This document shows positions 33,103 to 42,834 of a stretch of DNA of 64,000 bases, piece by piece (position 1 is the first letter of the stretch; every line of letters starts with the position of its first letter). Source of the stretch: Lentiprolixibacter aurantiacus (GTDB taxonomy: Bacteria; Bacteroidota; Bacteroidia; Flavobacteriales; Flavobacteriaceae); assembly GCF_026241225.1 (NCBI RefSeq), contig NZ_JAPFQP010000001.1, positions 1,240,001 to 1,304,000 of the forward strand, in the 5' to 3' direction. Position numbers and translations under genes: made by a program. The notes beneath the pieces are model-generated. The model was not told the origin of the DNA and did no database searches. It saw nothing but the letters and a program-made list of their open reading frames with translations.

Positions 33103-35784
33103 ATGAAAAAAAAACTCCTAATAATCCTGACCGCTATAGCGGTTGTATTTTTTGCTGCCCTAATTATCCTGCCCCTTTTTTTTGAAGCTAAAATAGGTGC
33201 GTTAATCAAAGATAATGTCAATGCTCAGATCGAAGGGCAATTCGATTTTGACCAGGCCAGTCTTTCCCTTATAGCCAGCTTCCCAAAAGCCGAACTCACT
33301 TTAAAGGGCTCACGCCTGATCACGCCTGAGCCATTTCAGGGCGATACCCTTTTCTATTCGGGATCTCTCAACTTAAAAATGGGATTGAAGGAACTGTTCC
33401 GGGGAGAAGGAGACCCGGTAAATATTGAAAATATCAGCATCGACGGCGCAAAGATGAACCTCAAGGTAAATGCGGATAACACAGTGAATTACGACCTTAT
33501 CAGTGAGGCCTCTGAGGAGAATAAGGGTGCTGGAGACGACACTGGCTTTACTTTTTCCCTGAAGTCCTATGCCATCACGGATTCAGAAATTTCGTATGAA
33601 AGCAGCCCTTCTGAAATTGATCTGAAGATTTACGTAGAAAAACATGAGGGCTCCGGTGATTTATCCCTTAATAACAGTAAACTGCAAACCCAAACCAACG
33701 GGTCAATTTCGTTGCAACTGGACAGCATAGCCTACCTCAAGAATACTCCTTTTGAACTCATGGCGCTGATAGGAATGGATATGGAGCAAAACCGCTATCA
33801 GTTCCTGCAGAACCAGGCGTTGCTTAACGAACTCCCCCTGGTATTCGAAGGAGAAGTACAGGTTAAGGAAGACCATCAGGTAGTTGATATTCAATTCGAT
33901 GCCCCTGCTGCCGACTTTAAAGACTTTCTGGCCCTGATGCCGGAAGCATATGTCAAGGATTTGAGTAATGTGGATGCTTCGGGCGTGCTGAAGGTTTCCG
34001 GATTTATAAAGGGGATTTCATCCGATGATAAGATTCCTGGATTTGACATCAGTATAAAAACGAAAGATGCATCGGTTAAATACAGAGATTTACCGCGTCC
34101 GATCGATCAAATTTCGCTAGATCTGGAATTGCTCAATAATACGGGTACTTTGGGTGGGACCCAGTTAGAGGTCAGACAGTCTGCCTTCGCTGTTGGTCAG
34201 GATCGGTTTCATCTGAAAGCGACCATAAAGAATATCCTGGGTGATAAAAAGGTAGACTTGCAGGCCCAGACGAAGATAAACCTCGGACAGCTGGGTGAAG
34301 CCTATCCCTTGCCTGAGAAGATGGATTTGAGAGGTAATCTGGATGCCGATATTCGCGCTGCTTTTAGCGTTAAGGACCTGGAAGCCAACAGGTATTCGGC
34401 AATCCGGATGGATGGTTTCATAAACCTTATGAATTTCATATACCGGAGTGAGGCATTGCAGTCACCACTTAAGCTCAACAGTCTCAAAGCCCAGTTGGTG
34501 AACGACCAAGCCACTATCCAGCAGGGTAATGGTACAGTTGGCCAGAGTGATTTCCAGTTAAAGGGATCACTGCAACATTTGCTGGGGTATGCCCTTGGAA
34601 AACAAAACCTGGAAGGACGCCTTGATTTGCGGTCCAATACATTTTTAGTGGCCGATTTTGTTGGTTCTGATGATCCTGATAATAAGGAGGTTTCCCAGGA
34701 TACTACATCATTAAAAATACCAACGGATTTGGATCTCCGGCTGAATACGGTAGCTGGTAAGATTGTATATGATGACCTCGAGCTGAGCGATTTCAAAGGT
34801 AAAATAAGGATCAATAAAGGAACAATTGATTTCCAGGAAGTTACCACCGGATTTTTTGACGGTAAACTGGCGCTTCAAGGCTCCTTAAATACCCTTGCGG
34901 ATAAACCCGAATTTGCCCTGGCTCTCGATATGCAAAGCCTTCAAATCGAAAAAGCATTTCAAAGTATGGAACTCTTGCAGGCGCTGGCTCCCATTGCAGG
35001 AGCGTTGAAGGGAAAGTTTTCTTCACAGGTGGAACTGGCCGGAACACTAAACAACGATTACCGTCCCGAACTGCCAACCTTGACGGGGGCTGTACTGGCG
35101 GAAATACTTGCCGCGGATGTACAAACAGACCGGCTGCCTGTTTTAACGGAATTGAATTCCTCCTTCGACTTTTTTGATACCAGCAAGTTAGACCTCAGGG
35201 GATTGAAGACTGCCCTGGCTTTTGAAAAGGGAAAAGTGAGGGTAAAGCCTTTCAATTTAAAATATGACGATATTTTAGTCAGGGTTGATGGGGGCCACGG
35301 TTTTGATCGTTCCCTGGATTATCAGCTCACGCTGGATGTTCCGGCCAGATACCTGGGAAAAGAAGTTCAGGGGATGGTAGCTTCTATCGGGGAGGAAGAA
35401 CTTAAAGACCTGTCTATTCCCGTAAAGATTGGATTATCGGGTACGCATAGTTCACCAAAAGTTAGTTCAGATTTAAGCAGTGGCGTAAAATCCCTGACCA
35501 GTCAGCTAGTGGAGTTGCAAAAGCAGAAGCTGATCAGTAAAGGAAGCGATAAAGCTCAATCCCTGCTGGGCGGACTGCTGGGCAATAAATCAGATTCCGC
35601 CAAAGTAGGGCAGGAAGATAATACCTTGGGAAGCGTACTTAAAGGTTTGGCAGGCAAGCCAAAAGACAGCCTGGTTAATGATTCCGTTAAGCAAAATAGC
35701 CCCATTGAAGAAAAGGCAACAGGGATTTTGAAGGGCCTTTTAAAAGGCAAGAAAAAGGATACTACAAAAACTGGCGGCAACTAG
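33103..35784 (+). CDS. AsmA-like family envelope protein
   Basis: An 893-aa protein with one N-terminal transmembrane helix (~4-26), followed by a long series of beta-strands in the AsmA/TamB-like style; the N-terminal AsmA region (FDFDQASLSLIASFPKAELTLKG) is typical for Bacteroidota. The last ~100 residues are low-complexity, with repeated short blocks (GLLGNKSDSAK, ILKGLLKGKKKDTTK). Relatives span the periplasm and are linked to lipid transport or outer membrane assembly. The exact role is unknown. Confidence 0.87.
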   Translation: MKKKLLIILTAIAVVFFAALIILPLFFEAKIGALIKDNVNAQIEGQFDFDQASLSLIASFPKAELTLKGSRLITPEPFQGDTLFYSGSLNLKMGLKELFRGEGDPVNIENISIDGAKMNLKVNADNTVNYDLISEASEENKGAGDDTGFTFSLKSYAITDSEISYESSPSEIDLKIYVEKHEGSGDLSLNNSKLQTQTNGSISLQLDSIAYLKNTPFELMALIGMDMEQNRYQFLQNQALLNELPLVFEGEVQVKEDHQVVDIQFDAPAADFKDFLALMPEAYVKDLSNVDASGVLKVSGFIKGISSDDKIPGFDISIKTKDASVKYRDLPRPIDQISLDLELLNNTGTLGGTQLEVRQSAFAVGQDRFHLKATIKNILGDKKVDLQAQTKINLGQLGEAYPLPEKMDLRGNLDADIRAAFSVKDLEANRYSAIRMDGFINLMNFIYRSEALQSPLKLNSLKAQLVNDQATIQQGNGTVGQSDFQLKGSLQHLLGYALGKQNLEGRLDLRSNTFLVADFVGSDDPDNKEVSQDTTSLKIPTDLDLRLNTVAGKIVYDDLELSDFKGKIRINKGTIDFQEVTTGFFDGKLALQGSLNTLADKPEFALALDMQSLQIEKAFQSMELLQALAPIAGALKGKFSSQVELAGTLNNDYRPELPTLTGAVLAEILAADVQTDRLPVLTELNSSFDFFDTSKLDLRGLKTALAFEKGKVRVKPFNLKYDDILVRVDGGHGFDRSLDYQLTLDVPARYLGKEVQGMVASIGEEELKDLSIPVKIGLSGTHSSPKVSSDLSSGVKSLTSQLVELQKQKLISKGSDKAQSLLGGLLGNKSDSAKVGQEDNTLGSVLKGLAGKPKDSLVNDSVKQNSPIEEKATGILKGLLKGKKKDTTKTGGN

Positions 35785-35785
35785 C

Positions 35786-36580
35786 CTAACTGATGCCCAG
35801 GGATACATAGTACCCCTCATTACTCCTAACATTGAATACGGTGCTGTCTTCGAAGATCAAATACTGCCCTTTGATGCCTTTTAGTTTGCCCTTGTATGAT
35901 GGTGTTTTGCTCAGGTTCAGGCTTTTCACCTTTTCCGGGTATTGCAGAACAGGAAAGTCCATATGGATTTCACCTCCTTTATCCAGAAAGTATTCCATAG
36001 TCTCAGCTGGCACATAAGGTTTAAGCCTGTCCCGCCATGCGAGCAGGTCCTCATCATCCACCTCATTGGTAAGCATCTTTCTCCAGTTAGTTTTATCGGA
36101 TACGTGTTCCTTCAGGGCCACCTCAGTAATGCCAGCAAGGTAGCGGTTCGGGACTTCTGCTATCAGTATGGCTTCGTGGGCACCCTGGTCTATCCACCGC
36201 GTAGGTACCTGGGATTTTCGGGTTACGCCAACCTTTACGGAACTGGAGTTGGCCAGATAAACCACATGCGGCTGTAATTGTACCTTTTTTTCATATTCAA
36301 GGTCCCGGTCTTCCTTATCCAGATGGGCTTTGCTCAGTTCGGGCCTCATGATCCAGTCGCCTGCAAGAGGCGTCTCAAAAAAGCAATTCCTACAAAATCC
36401 CTGCCTGAAAATGGGAAGGTCTTCCCCGCATCTTAAGCATTGGTATTTAATGAAATCGATCTGAAGTTCCTTATCCAGAACCTGATTTACGTTCAGGAAA
36501 TCGTTATCAAACAACATATAGTATTGAATGGGCCGGCCCATTTCACTTTCCATTTTCTTAAGAACACCCTGATACTGCAT
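35786..36580 (-). CDS. DUF2797 family protein with zinc-ribbon-like cysteines
   Basis: A 264-aa protein. Near residues 48-70 it carries two C-x2-C pairs (CLRCGEDLP and CRNCFFE) that probably bind zinc. A conserved middle (VVYLANSSSVKVGVTRKSQVPTRW) resembles a GIY-YIG-like core, as noted for this family. The function is unknown. It abuts the end of the AsmA-like gene (1 base) and diverges from the GH3 gene. Confidence 0.85.
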   Translation of the reverse strand: MQYQGVLKKMESEMGRPIQYYMLFDNDFLNVNQVLDKELQIDFIKYQCLRCGEDLPIFRQGFCRNCFFETPLAGDWIMRPELSKAHLDKEDRDLEYEKKVQLQPHVVYLANSSSVKVGVTRKSQVPTRWIDQGAHEAILIAEVPNRYLAGITEVALKEHVSDKTNWRKMLTNEVDDEDLLAWRDRLKPYVPAETMEYFLDKGGEIHMDFPVLQYPEKVKSLNLSKTPSYKGKLKGIKGQYLIFEDSTVFNVRSNEGYYVSLGIS

Positions 36581-36657
36581 GTGTATAATGAAGCTTTAAA
36601 TCGATTTGAATTTAGTATCTTTTCCGTCTACTTTTGACGACCTAAAGATATTCAAAA

Positions 36658-38172
36658 ATGCCGATCCCGCTGTTCAATTCCATTGCCTCCTGGCTTTTGA
36701 AAAAGCGCTATCACCAGATTGAACTTTTCCTGAAATACCCGGCAGAAGTTCAGCAGGAGGTATTGCAGCAGCTCTTGAACCTGGCCGAGGATACGGAAAT
36801 CGGGCAGCGTTACGAATTTGAGACCATAACAGACTATGAGACGTATAAGAATAGAGTCCCTATAGTTACCTATGAGGAAATAGAGCCCCTGATAGAGCGC
36901 ACGAGAAAAGGCGAACAAAACCTGTTCTGGCCCACTTCCATTAAATGGTTTGCAAAAAGCAGTGGTACCACCAATGCCAAAAGCAAGTTCATTCCCGTTA
37001 GCACGGAAGCCCTTGAAGATTGCCATTATAAATCCAGTAAGGACCTTCTGTGCCTCTACCTGAATAATAATGAGAATTCCCAACTCTTTACCGGCAAAAG
37101 CCTAAGGCTGGGCGGGAGTAAAGAACTGTATGAAGACAACGGCACTTTTTTCGGAGACCTCTCTGCCATCCTCATAGATAATATGCCGTTCTGGGCAGAG
37201 ATGAGCAGTACGCCCAGCAACAGGGTTTCGCTCATGAGTGAGTGGGAGAGCAAGATGTTTGCCATCATTGAAGAGAGTATACAGGAAAATGTGACCAGTC
37301 TGGCCGGGGTACCTTCCTGGATGTTGGTTTTATTAAACCGGGTTCTGGAACAAACGGGCAAAAACCATCTTTTTGAAGTCTGGGAAAATCTGGAGGTATA
37401 TTTTCACGGGGGAGTAAGTTTTAACCCCTACAGGGAGCAGTATGCCAAACTCCTGCCGAGAAAGCGCTTCCGGTATTACGAGATCTACAACGCATCTGAA
37501 GGGTTTTTTGCTATTCAGGACCGCAATGACGAACAGGATCTGTTGCTGATGCTGGACTATGGTATTTTCTATGAGTTTATCCCCATGGACGTATTTGGCA
37601 CCCCAACCCAAAGAACAGTTCCCTTATGGGAGGTTGACCTAAACACCAACTATGCCATGGTCATCACTACAAATGCAGGACTCTGGCGATATCAGATAGG
37701 GGACACGGTAAGGTTTACCTCCCTGAATCCCTACCGTATCAAGGTTACCGGGCGCACCAAGCATCATATCAATGTGTTCGGGGAGGAGCTAATCATAGAG
37801 AACGCGGAGGAGGCCCTTAAGCGCTCTTGCCTTCAGACCGGGGCGGAAATCAAAGACTATACGGTAGCTCCTGTATTCATGAAAGGAAAGGCCAAGGGAG
37901 CGCATGAATGGCTGATAGAGTTCCGAAATGCCCCGGAGAAATTAGAAGGATTCAGAGATGCCCTGGACCATGCTCTCCAATCCCTTAACTCGGATTATGA
38001 GGCCAAGCGTTACAACAACATGACCCTTAATGAACCCAAAATACAGGTAGCCCGGGATAATTTATTTTACGACTGGCTCAAGGCCAAGGGCAAACTTGGC
38101 GGCCAGCACAAGATCCCGAGATTGTCCAATGACAGGGCTTATATCGATGAATTGCTTCAGATGAACCAATAA
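36658..38172 (+). CDS. GH3 auxin-responsive-promoter family protein (acyl-adenylating enzyme)
   Basis: A 504-aa member of the GH3 branch of adenylate-forming enzymes. The ATP-binding region (FAKSSGTTNAKSKFIPVS), YEIYNASEGFFAIQD and the C-terminal hinge (YRIKVTGRTKHHINVFGEEL) are recognisable. Plant GH3 enzymes join amino acids to hormones. Bacterial members are common in Bacteroidota and their substrates are unknown, although a carboxylate is expected to be activated by ATP. Confidence 0.92.
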   Translation: MPIPLFNSIASWLLKKRYHQIELFLKYPAEVQQEVLQQLLNLAEDTEIGQRYEFETITDYETYKNRVPIVTYEEIEPLIERTRKGEQNLFWPTSIKWFAKSSGTTNAKSKFIPVSTEALEDCHYKSSKDLLCLYLNNNENSQLFTGKSLRLGGSKELYEDNGTFFGDLSAILIDNMPFWAEMSSTPSNRVSLMSEWESKMFAIIEESIQENVTSLAGVPSWMLVLLNRVLEQTGKNHLFEVWENLEVYFHGGVSFNPYREQYAKLLPRKRFRYYEIYNASEGFFAIQDRNDEQDLLLMLDYGIFYEFIPMDVFGTPTQRTVPLWEVDLNTNYAMVITTNAGLWRYQIGDTVRFTSLNPYRIKVTGRTKHHINVFGEELIIENAEEALKRSCLQTGAEIKDYTVAPVFMKGKAKGAHEWLIEFRNAPEKLEGFRDALDHALQSLNSDYEAKRYNNMTLNEPKIQVARDNLFYDWLKAKGKLGGQHKIPRLSNDRAYIDELLQMNQ

Positions 38173-38232
38173 ATATGGAATAGTCCTTATATCTTATGAA
38201 ATTCAGCCTTCCAAATCCATAACTACCTGATC

Positions 38233-38784
38233 ATGAGCAAAAGACTTGTTATACTTTCCGATATCTGGGGCTGCAAAAAGGGCCTCTGGATTACTTCCTA
38301 CCTGGGCTATCTGCAGTCTTATTTTGATATTACCTTTTATGATTGCAGGGAACTGGGTTATGTGGATACCCGTACAAATTCGGCAGATGATCTTCATAAC
38401 GCCTTTATGGACGGTGGAATGGAGAGGGCAGTCAAACAATTGCTCGAAAAAGAAAAGGAACCTGCTCACTATCTAACATTCTGTGCCGGTTCTACCATTG
38501 CCTGGAAGGCGGCATTGCAGGGTTTGCCAATAAAGTGCCTCTATGCCATTTCACCATTTAATCTACCTGGCTCTTTAGAAAAACCGGATATTCCTGTAAA
38601 CCTGCTTTATGGAGAATATCAAAAACTAACTCCTGATGAACAAAGGTCTCCTGAAAAAGGTCTTACTATAGAAAGCATTCCAAGATTCGGGCACGAGTTG
38701 TATACGGATGAGAAGATCATTCAAAAGGTATGCCTGGATCTTCTGGAGAACCACTTCAATATTCATTTCAAGGCAGTGAGTTAA
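38233..38784 (+). CDS. small alpha/beta-hydrolase-like protein
   Basis: A 183-aa protein with the pattern of an alpha/beta hydrolase: an oxyanion strand (VILSDIWGCKKG), a nucleophile-elbow-like S87 (FCAGSTIAW), a strand near NLLYGEYQKLTP, and a C-terminal histidine (IPRFGHELY). The usual G-x-S-x-G is incomplete, since there is no glycine after the serine, so activity is uncertain. It lies 60 bases after the GH3 gene on the same strand. It is distantly like DUF452/BioG esterases, but not clearly one. Confidence 0.65.
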   Translation: MSKRLVILSDIWGCKKGLWITSYLGYLQSYFDITFYDCRELGYVDTRTNSADDLHNAFMDGGMERAVKQLLEKEKEPAHYLTFCAGSTIAWKAALQGLPIKCLYAISPFNLPGSLEKPDIPVNLLYGEYQKLTPDEQRSPEKGLTIESIPRFGHELYTDEKIIQKVCLDLLENHFNIHFKAVS

Positions 38785-38793
38785 ACTAACCGA

Positions 38794-40029
38794 CTAAGAA
38801 ACGGCCTTAAGTTTTTTAATGGTTTCGAAGGAAAGCTTATTCTCTGCGTAGGGTTTGGTAACCTTGAATTCCTTCTCTTCACTACTGGGGAGTTCAAACA
38901 TCGCATCGGTAAACACAGCTTCGCATAAGGAACGCAGTCCGCGTGCCCCAAGTTTGTACTCAACCGCTTTATCTACGATGTAATCCAATGCCTGTTCTGT
39001 GATTTTAAAGCTAATACCATCCATAGCAAACAGCTTTTCGTATTGCTTGATAATGGCATTTTTGGGTTCGGTCAGGATTGCCCTCAGGGTTTTCTTGTCC
39101 AGGGGGTTCATATGGGTAAGTACCGGCAACCTTCCGATGATTTCCGGGATGAGCCCGTATTCCTTGAGGTCTTTTGGTATGATATACTGCAGTACATTAT
39201 TTTCATCCAGGGTTTCCTCCCGTTTTGAGGCACTGTAGCCAATAGCCTGCATGTTGAGGCGCTTGGTGATAATGCGCTCTATACCGTCAAAAGCCCCTCC
39301 TGCAACAAAGAGGATATTCTCGGTATTCACCTCTATAAACTTCTGGTCCGGGTGCTTTCTGCCTCCCTTGGGTGGTACATTGACCATGGTTCCCTCCAGT
39401 AATTTTAGAAGGCCCTGTTGTACCCCTTCCCCGGAAACATCCCGGGTTATGGATGGATTGTCGCTTTTGCGTGCAATTTTGTCTATTTCGTCAATAAAGA
39501 CAATCCCTTTCTCGGCTTTCTCCAGGTTGTAGTCTGCCGCCTGAAGCAAACGAGTAAGTATGCTTTCCACATCCTCTCCAACATATCCGGCTTCCGTAAG
39601 TACGGTAGCATCAACAATAGCCAGAGGTACATTCAGCATGCGGGCAATAGTCCTGGCCATTAAGGTTTTACCCGTACCAGTCTGCCCCACCATTACAATG
39701 TTGCTCTTCTGGATTTCAATATCGTCCTCTTTGGAGTGTGGTTGAAGTAGTCTTTTGTAGTGGTTGTAAACGGCAACGGAAAGCACTTTTTTGGTGCGTT
39801 CCTGACCTATGATAAAAGTATCCAGAAAAGATTTGATCTCCTTGGGTTTCTTTAGGATCAGTTCTGAATTCAGGTCGTCTTTTTTGGCCTGGCGGGACTC
39901 CTCGGCTACAATGCCATGGGCCTGTTCTATACAACGGTCACAAATATGGGCATCCAGTCCCGCGATCAAAAGATTGGTCTCGGGCTTTTTCCTTCCGCAA
40001 AACGAACATTCTAAATTTTCTTTTGCCAT
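38794..40029 (-). CDS. clpX: ATP-dependent Clp protease, ATP-binding subunit ClpX
   Basis: A 411-aa AAA+ unfoldase that feeds proteins to ClpP. The N-terminal zinc-binding domain has C8, C11, C30 and C33. Walker A is GQTGTGKT (115-122), Walker B is IVFIDEID, and the pore loop (GYVGED) and sensor region are intact. It follows clpP by 85 bases on the same strand, in the order tig-clpP-clpX, as in many bacteria. Confidence 0.98.
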   Translation of the reverse strand: MAKENLECSFCGRKKPETNLLIAGLDAHICDRCIEQAHGIVAEESRQAKKDDLNSELILKKPKEIKSFLDTFIIGQERTKKVLSVAVYNHYKRLLQPHSKEDDIEIQKSNIVMVGQTGTGKTLMARTIARMLNVPLAIVDATVLTEAGYVGEDVESILTRLLQAADYNLEKAEKGIVFIDEIDKIARKSDNPSITRDVSGEGVQQGLLKLLEGTMVNVPPKGGRKHPDQKFIEVNTENILFVAGGAFDGIERIITKRLNMQAIGYSASKREETLDENNVLQYIIPKDLKEYGLIPEIIGRLPVLTHMNPLDKKTLRAILTEPKNAIIKQYEKLFAMDGISFKITEQALDYIVDKAVEYKLGARGLRSLCEAVFTDAMFELPSSEEKEFKVTKPYAENKLSFETIKKLKAVS

Positions 40030-40114
40030 ATCTGTGGTGGTCTGTCCAACTCTATAACGCCAGAAAAACCATTTTGGTTTATAAAATACCTATTTCTGAG
40101 TGTGTTAGCTCGGT

Positions 40115-40795
40115 TTAATCGCTATCCCGCTCCAGAATTTCGTCAATCATACCATATGCCTTGGCCTCTTCTGCCTTCATCCAGTAATCCCTGTCGCTGT
40201 CTTCGTATACCTTGTCAAAGGGCTGACCTGAATGCTGGGAGATGATATGGTACAATTCGTCTTTAATCTTAAGGACTTCTTTGGCTGCAATTTCAATGTC
40301 GCTGGCCTGTCCCTGAGCTCCTGACATGGGCTGGTGAATCATGACCCGCGAATGCTTTAGCCCACTGCGTTTTCCTTTTTCCCCGGCGCACAGGAGTACA
40401 GCTGCCATAGATGCAGCCATCCCGGTGCATATGGTAGCTACGTCTGGTTTGATAAATTGCATAGTATCATAAATACCCAAGCCTGCATAGACGCTGCCAC
40501 CGGGAGAGTTGATATAGATCTGAATGTCTTTGGAAGAGTCCGCACTGGCCAGGAACAACAACTGGGCCTGAACAATATTTGCCACCTGGTCATTGATTCC
40601 GGTACCCATGAAGATAATGCGGTCCATCATCAGTCTGGAAAACACATCCATGGCAATGGCGTTCAACTGGCGTTCCTCTATGATATTTGGGGTCATGCTT
40701 ACCGGATACATACTTTCCAGTATGCTGTCATAATAGGTGCTGCTAATCCCCTGGTCTTTTATCGCGTAGTTCTTGAATTCTTTTGCGTAATTCAT
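40115..40795 (-). CDS. clpP: ATP-dependent Clp protease, proteolytic subunit ClpP
   Basis: A 226-aa serine protease with catalytic triad S129 (GMAASMA), H154 (MIHQPMSG) and D203 (DRDYWM). The N-terminal ~30 residues are longer than in E. coli ClpP and may include a propeptide. It lies between tig and clpX, 120 bases downstream of tig, and forms the ClpXP complex with the next gene product. Confidence 0.98.
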   Translation of the reverse strand: MNYAKEFKNYAIKDQGISSTYYDSILESMYPVSMTPNIIEERQLNAIAMDVFSRLMMDRIIFMGTGINDQVANIVQAQLLFLASADSSKDIQIYINSPGGSVYAGLGIYDTMQFIKPDVATICTGMAASMAAVLLCAGEKGKRSGLKHSRVMIHQPMSGAQGQASDIEIAAKEVLKIKDELYHIISQHSGQPFDKVYEDSDRDYWMKAEEAKAYGMIDEILERDSD

Positions 40796-40915
40796 GCTTT
40801 GTGCTGTAGAGTTTAAAAAAAGGTGCCGAAACCATATGGATCGGCCCTGTAAAGATACTCAATTAATCAGGATTTTTCATCCTGCCTCCGTCTTGCGGAA
40901 TGCCAGACAGTTAGG

Positions 40916-42238
40916 CTATCCGTATACCTCCTTGACAAAATTGTCGTAGGTAACTTCCTTAACCTTTAAATTGGCCTTCTCCTTGTAAAGATCAAGCAGT
41001 TTCTTGCTCATGAGCTGTTCGGAAAGCCGCTTCACTTCATCCTGGTTGCTGAGTACACGCATCAAAATAGGCTCCAGATCTTCGTCTGATGGGTTCATTT
41101 GCCCATACTGAGCCATCTGCGATTTAATGAATCCTTTGGCGAATTCTTTAAGCTCGTCAAACTGCAATTCAATGTTGTTGTCCTTGATTATCTTCCCTTC
41201 GATCAACTGGTAACGCAGGCCTTTTTCCGACTTCTCGTATTCGTCTTTTGCTTCCTCCTCAGAAAGGGTCTTTTCGCCTGTTGTTTGAATCCATTTTTGC
41301 AGGAACTCAACGGGAAGCTCAAATTTTACGGTATCGATCAGGCGCTCCGTAACATCATTCAAAAGCTTCTGATCCGCTTGCTGTTCAAACTGTTTCTCCG
41401 CATCTTCCTTGATTTTTGCCCGCATTTCTTCTTCGGAAGAAACAGTGCCTTCCCCAAATAAACGGTCAAATAATTCAGTGGTTAGTTCCGCTGGTTCCCT
41501 TTCGTTGATCTCCTGTATGGTGAAATCCACATCGATATTCAGGCCTTCAGCCTTTTCCCCGGAAACACCCAGCACACTGGGGAGGAGGTAATCCTCTTTA
41601 AATAATCCCTTTGTCTTGAGCGTTACTGTATCACCAACTTTACTGCCAACAAGGGCGTCGAGGGCTTTTTTGCTCTTGATTTTATCGAGTTCTATAGTGC
41701 TGTCGCGATTGATCTCCTCGCTTTCATTGCTGAAATTACCGGTTACCTCAAAGCCTTTTTCAATTACTGCTTTGCTGACTAGTTTCCCGTATTGTCTTTT
41801 AATCCGATCTACCTGTTCGGAAACCATTTTTTTATCGGCAACAATCTTGTAATGGGGTATGCTTTTTTTGGTTTTCAGGTTTACCTCAAACTCAGGGGCC
41901 AGGCCCAGTTCAAATTCGAAAGAGAACTCATCTGCATCCCAGTTGAAATTGTCCTGTTGTTTAGGGAGTGGATTACCCAGAACATCCAGCTTTTCCTCAG
42001 TAAGGTAGTTGTTGAGGTTGTCCTGAATTAGCTTGTTAACTTCATCTACCAGTACAGCTTTCCCATATTGTTTTTTGATTAACCCCATGGGCACCTGCCC
42101 TTTCCTGAATCCGGGAATATTGGCCTGCCTCCTGTAGTCCTTTAGGATCTTCTCCACCTTATCCTGGTAGTCCTCCCTGGTGATGTCAACTTTTACAACT
42201 GCGTTTAAATCGTCTATTTGTTCCTTGGTAATATTCAT
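40916..42238 (-). CDS. tig: trigger factor, ribosome-associated chaperone
   Basis: A 440-aa chaperone that meets nascent chains at the ribosome. The ribosome-binding signature GFRKGQVP is present in the N-terminal domain (~43-50), followed by a divergent PPIase-like region and the C-terminal arms. The peptidyl-prolyl isomerase core is poorly conserved, as usual in Bacteroidota. It is first in the tig-clpP-clpX group. Confidence 0.96.
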   Translation of the reverse strand: MNITKEQIDDLNAVVKVDITREDYQDKVEKILKDYRRQANIPGFRKGQVPMGLIKKQYGKAVLVDEVNKLIQDNLNNYLTEEKLDVLGNPLPKQQDNFNWDADEFSFEFELGLAPEFEVNLKTKKSIPHYKIVADKKMVSEQVDRIKRQYGKLVSKAVIEKGFEVTGNFSNESEEINRDSTIELDKIKSKKALDALVGSKVGDTVTLKTKGLFKEDYLLPSVLGVSGEKAEGLNIDVDFTIQEINEREPAELTTELFDRLFGEGTVSSEEEMRAKIKEDAEKQFEQQADQKLLNDVTERLIDTVKFELPVEFLQKWIQTTGEKTLSEEEAKDEYEKSEKGLRYQLIEGKIIKDNNIELQFDELKEFAKGFIKSQMAQYGQMNPSDEDLEPILMRVLSNQDEVKRLSEQLMSKKLLDLYKEKANLKVKEVTYDNFVKEVYG

Positions 42239-42421
42239 TGAAATATGATTTGTCCTCTTACTTAATCTCCTTATTCTGGCATGCCATTACATAAAGTGAC
42301 CGACTTTTCCTTTAATTTTCATCTTTATTCAAGCCGGGAATCTATGAATTAGAGCATGCAAAAGTAGCGCATTTTACTTAGTTCAACAAGTTTTACAAGC
42401 TTGAAAAACAGACATATCGGC

Positions 42422-42772
42422 TCACTTTTTATTTTCCGATTTCAAGAAGGAATGCAAAATGGAATTCAGCAGGGATAACAGCAGGCTAAACAGCAGGGCC
42501 CACCAAATACTGCTTACCGCAAAACCATTGACCAAAGCATCGGCCAGAAGGATGATCAGGGCATTGATAACAAGTAAAAACAGGCCCAGTGTAAGTATGG
42601 TAATGGGCAAAGTAAATATGATCAGTAAAGGCTTTACCAGGAAATTCAGCAGGCTCAGGACCAGGGCTACAATCACGGCCGTCAGGTAGCTATCTACCGA
42701 AACCCCGGGTAAAATATTGGCCAATACTACTACCGCCAGGGCGCTTAGCAATAATTTCAGTATAAAATTCAT
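42422..42772 (-). CDS. phage holin family (YvlD-like) small membrane protein
   Basis: A 116-aa membrane protein with four hydrophobic segments and the family feature NILPGVSVDSY after the first helix. Despite the family name, proteins of this type are chromosomal, not phage genes; no phage genes surround it. The ATG at 42772 is used because the first helix follows directly. It is the last of a run of minus-strand genes, separated from the SGNH lipoprotein gene by a terminator. Confidence 0.88.
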   Translation of the reverse strand: MNFILKLLLSALAVVVLANILPGVSVDSYLTAVIVALVLSLLNFLVKPLLIIFTLPITILTLGLFLLVINALIILLADALVNGFAVSSIWWALLFSLLLSLLNSILHSFLKSENKK

Positions 42773-42780
42773 ATCCAAAT

Positions 42781-42812
42781 AAAAAAGGTGCCGAAAACCG
42801 TCCGACACCTTT
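42781..42812 (-). terminator. terminator after the SGNH lipoprotein gene
   Basis: On the minus strand, AAAGGTGTCG (42803-42812) pairs with CGGCACCTTT (42784-42793) with one G-U pair, followed by a T-run. It lies 23 bases after the lipoprotein stop and just upstream of the holin-like start, separating the two genes. Confidence 0.8.
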
Positions 42813-42834
42813 AAAGTTATAAAAATTTTGGTTC

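Noticed and set aside
40796-40915. Terminator between tig and clpP (GGTTTCGGCACC followed by T-run on the minus strand)
   Set aside because: Only three base pairs can form; too weak to call. The genes may be co-transcribed or separately promoted.
42422-42772. Prophage remnant suggested by the 'phage holin family' name
   Set aside because: No other phage-like gene is nearby, and this family is chromosomal in many bacteria; the name is historical.
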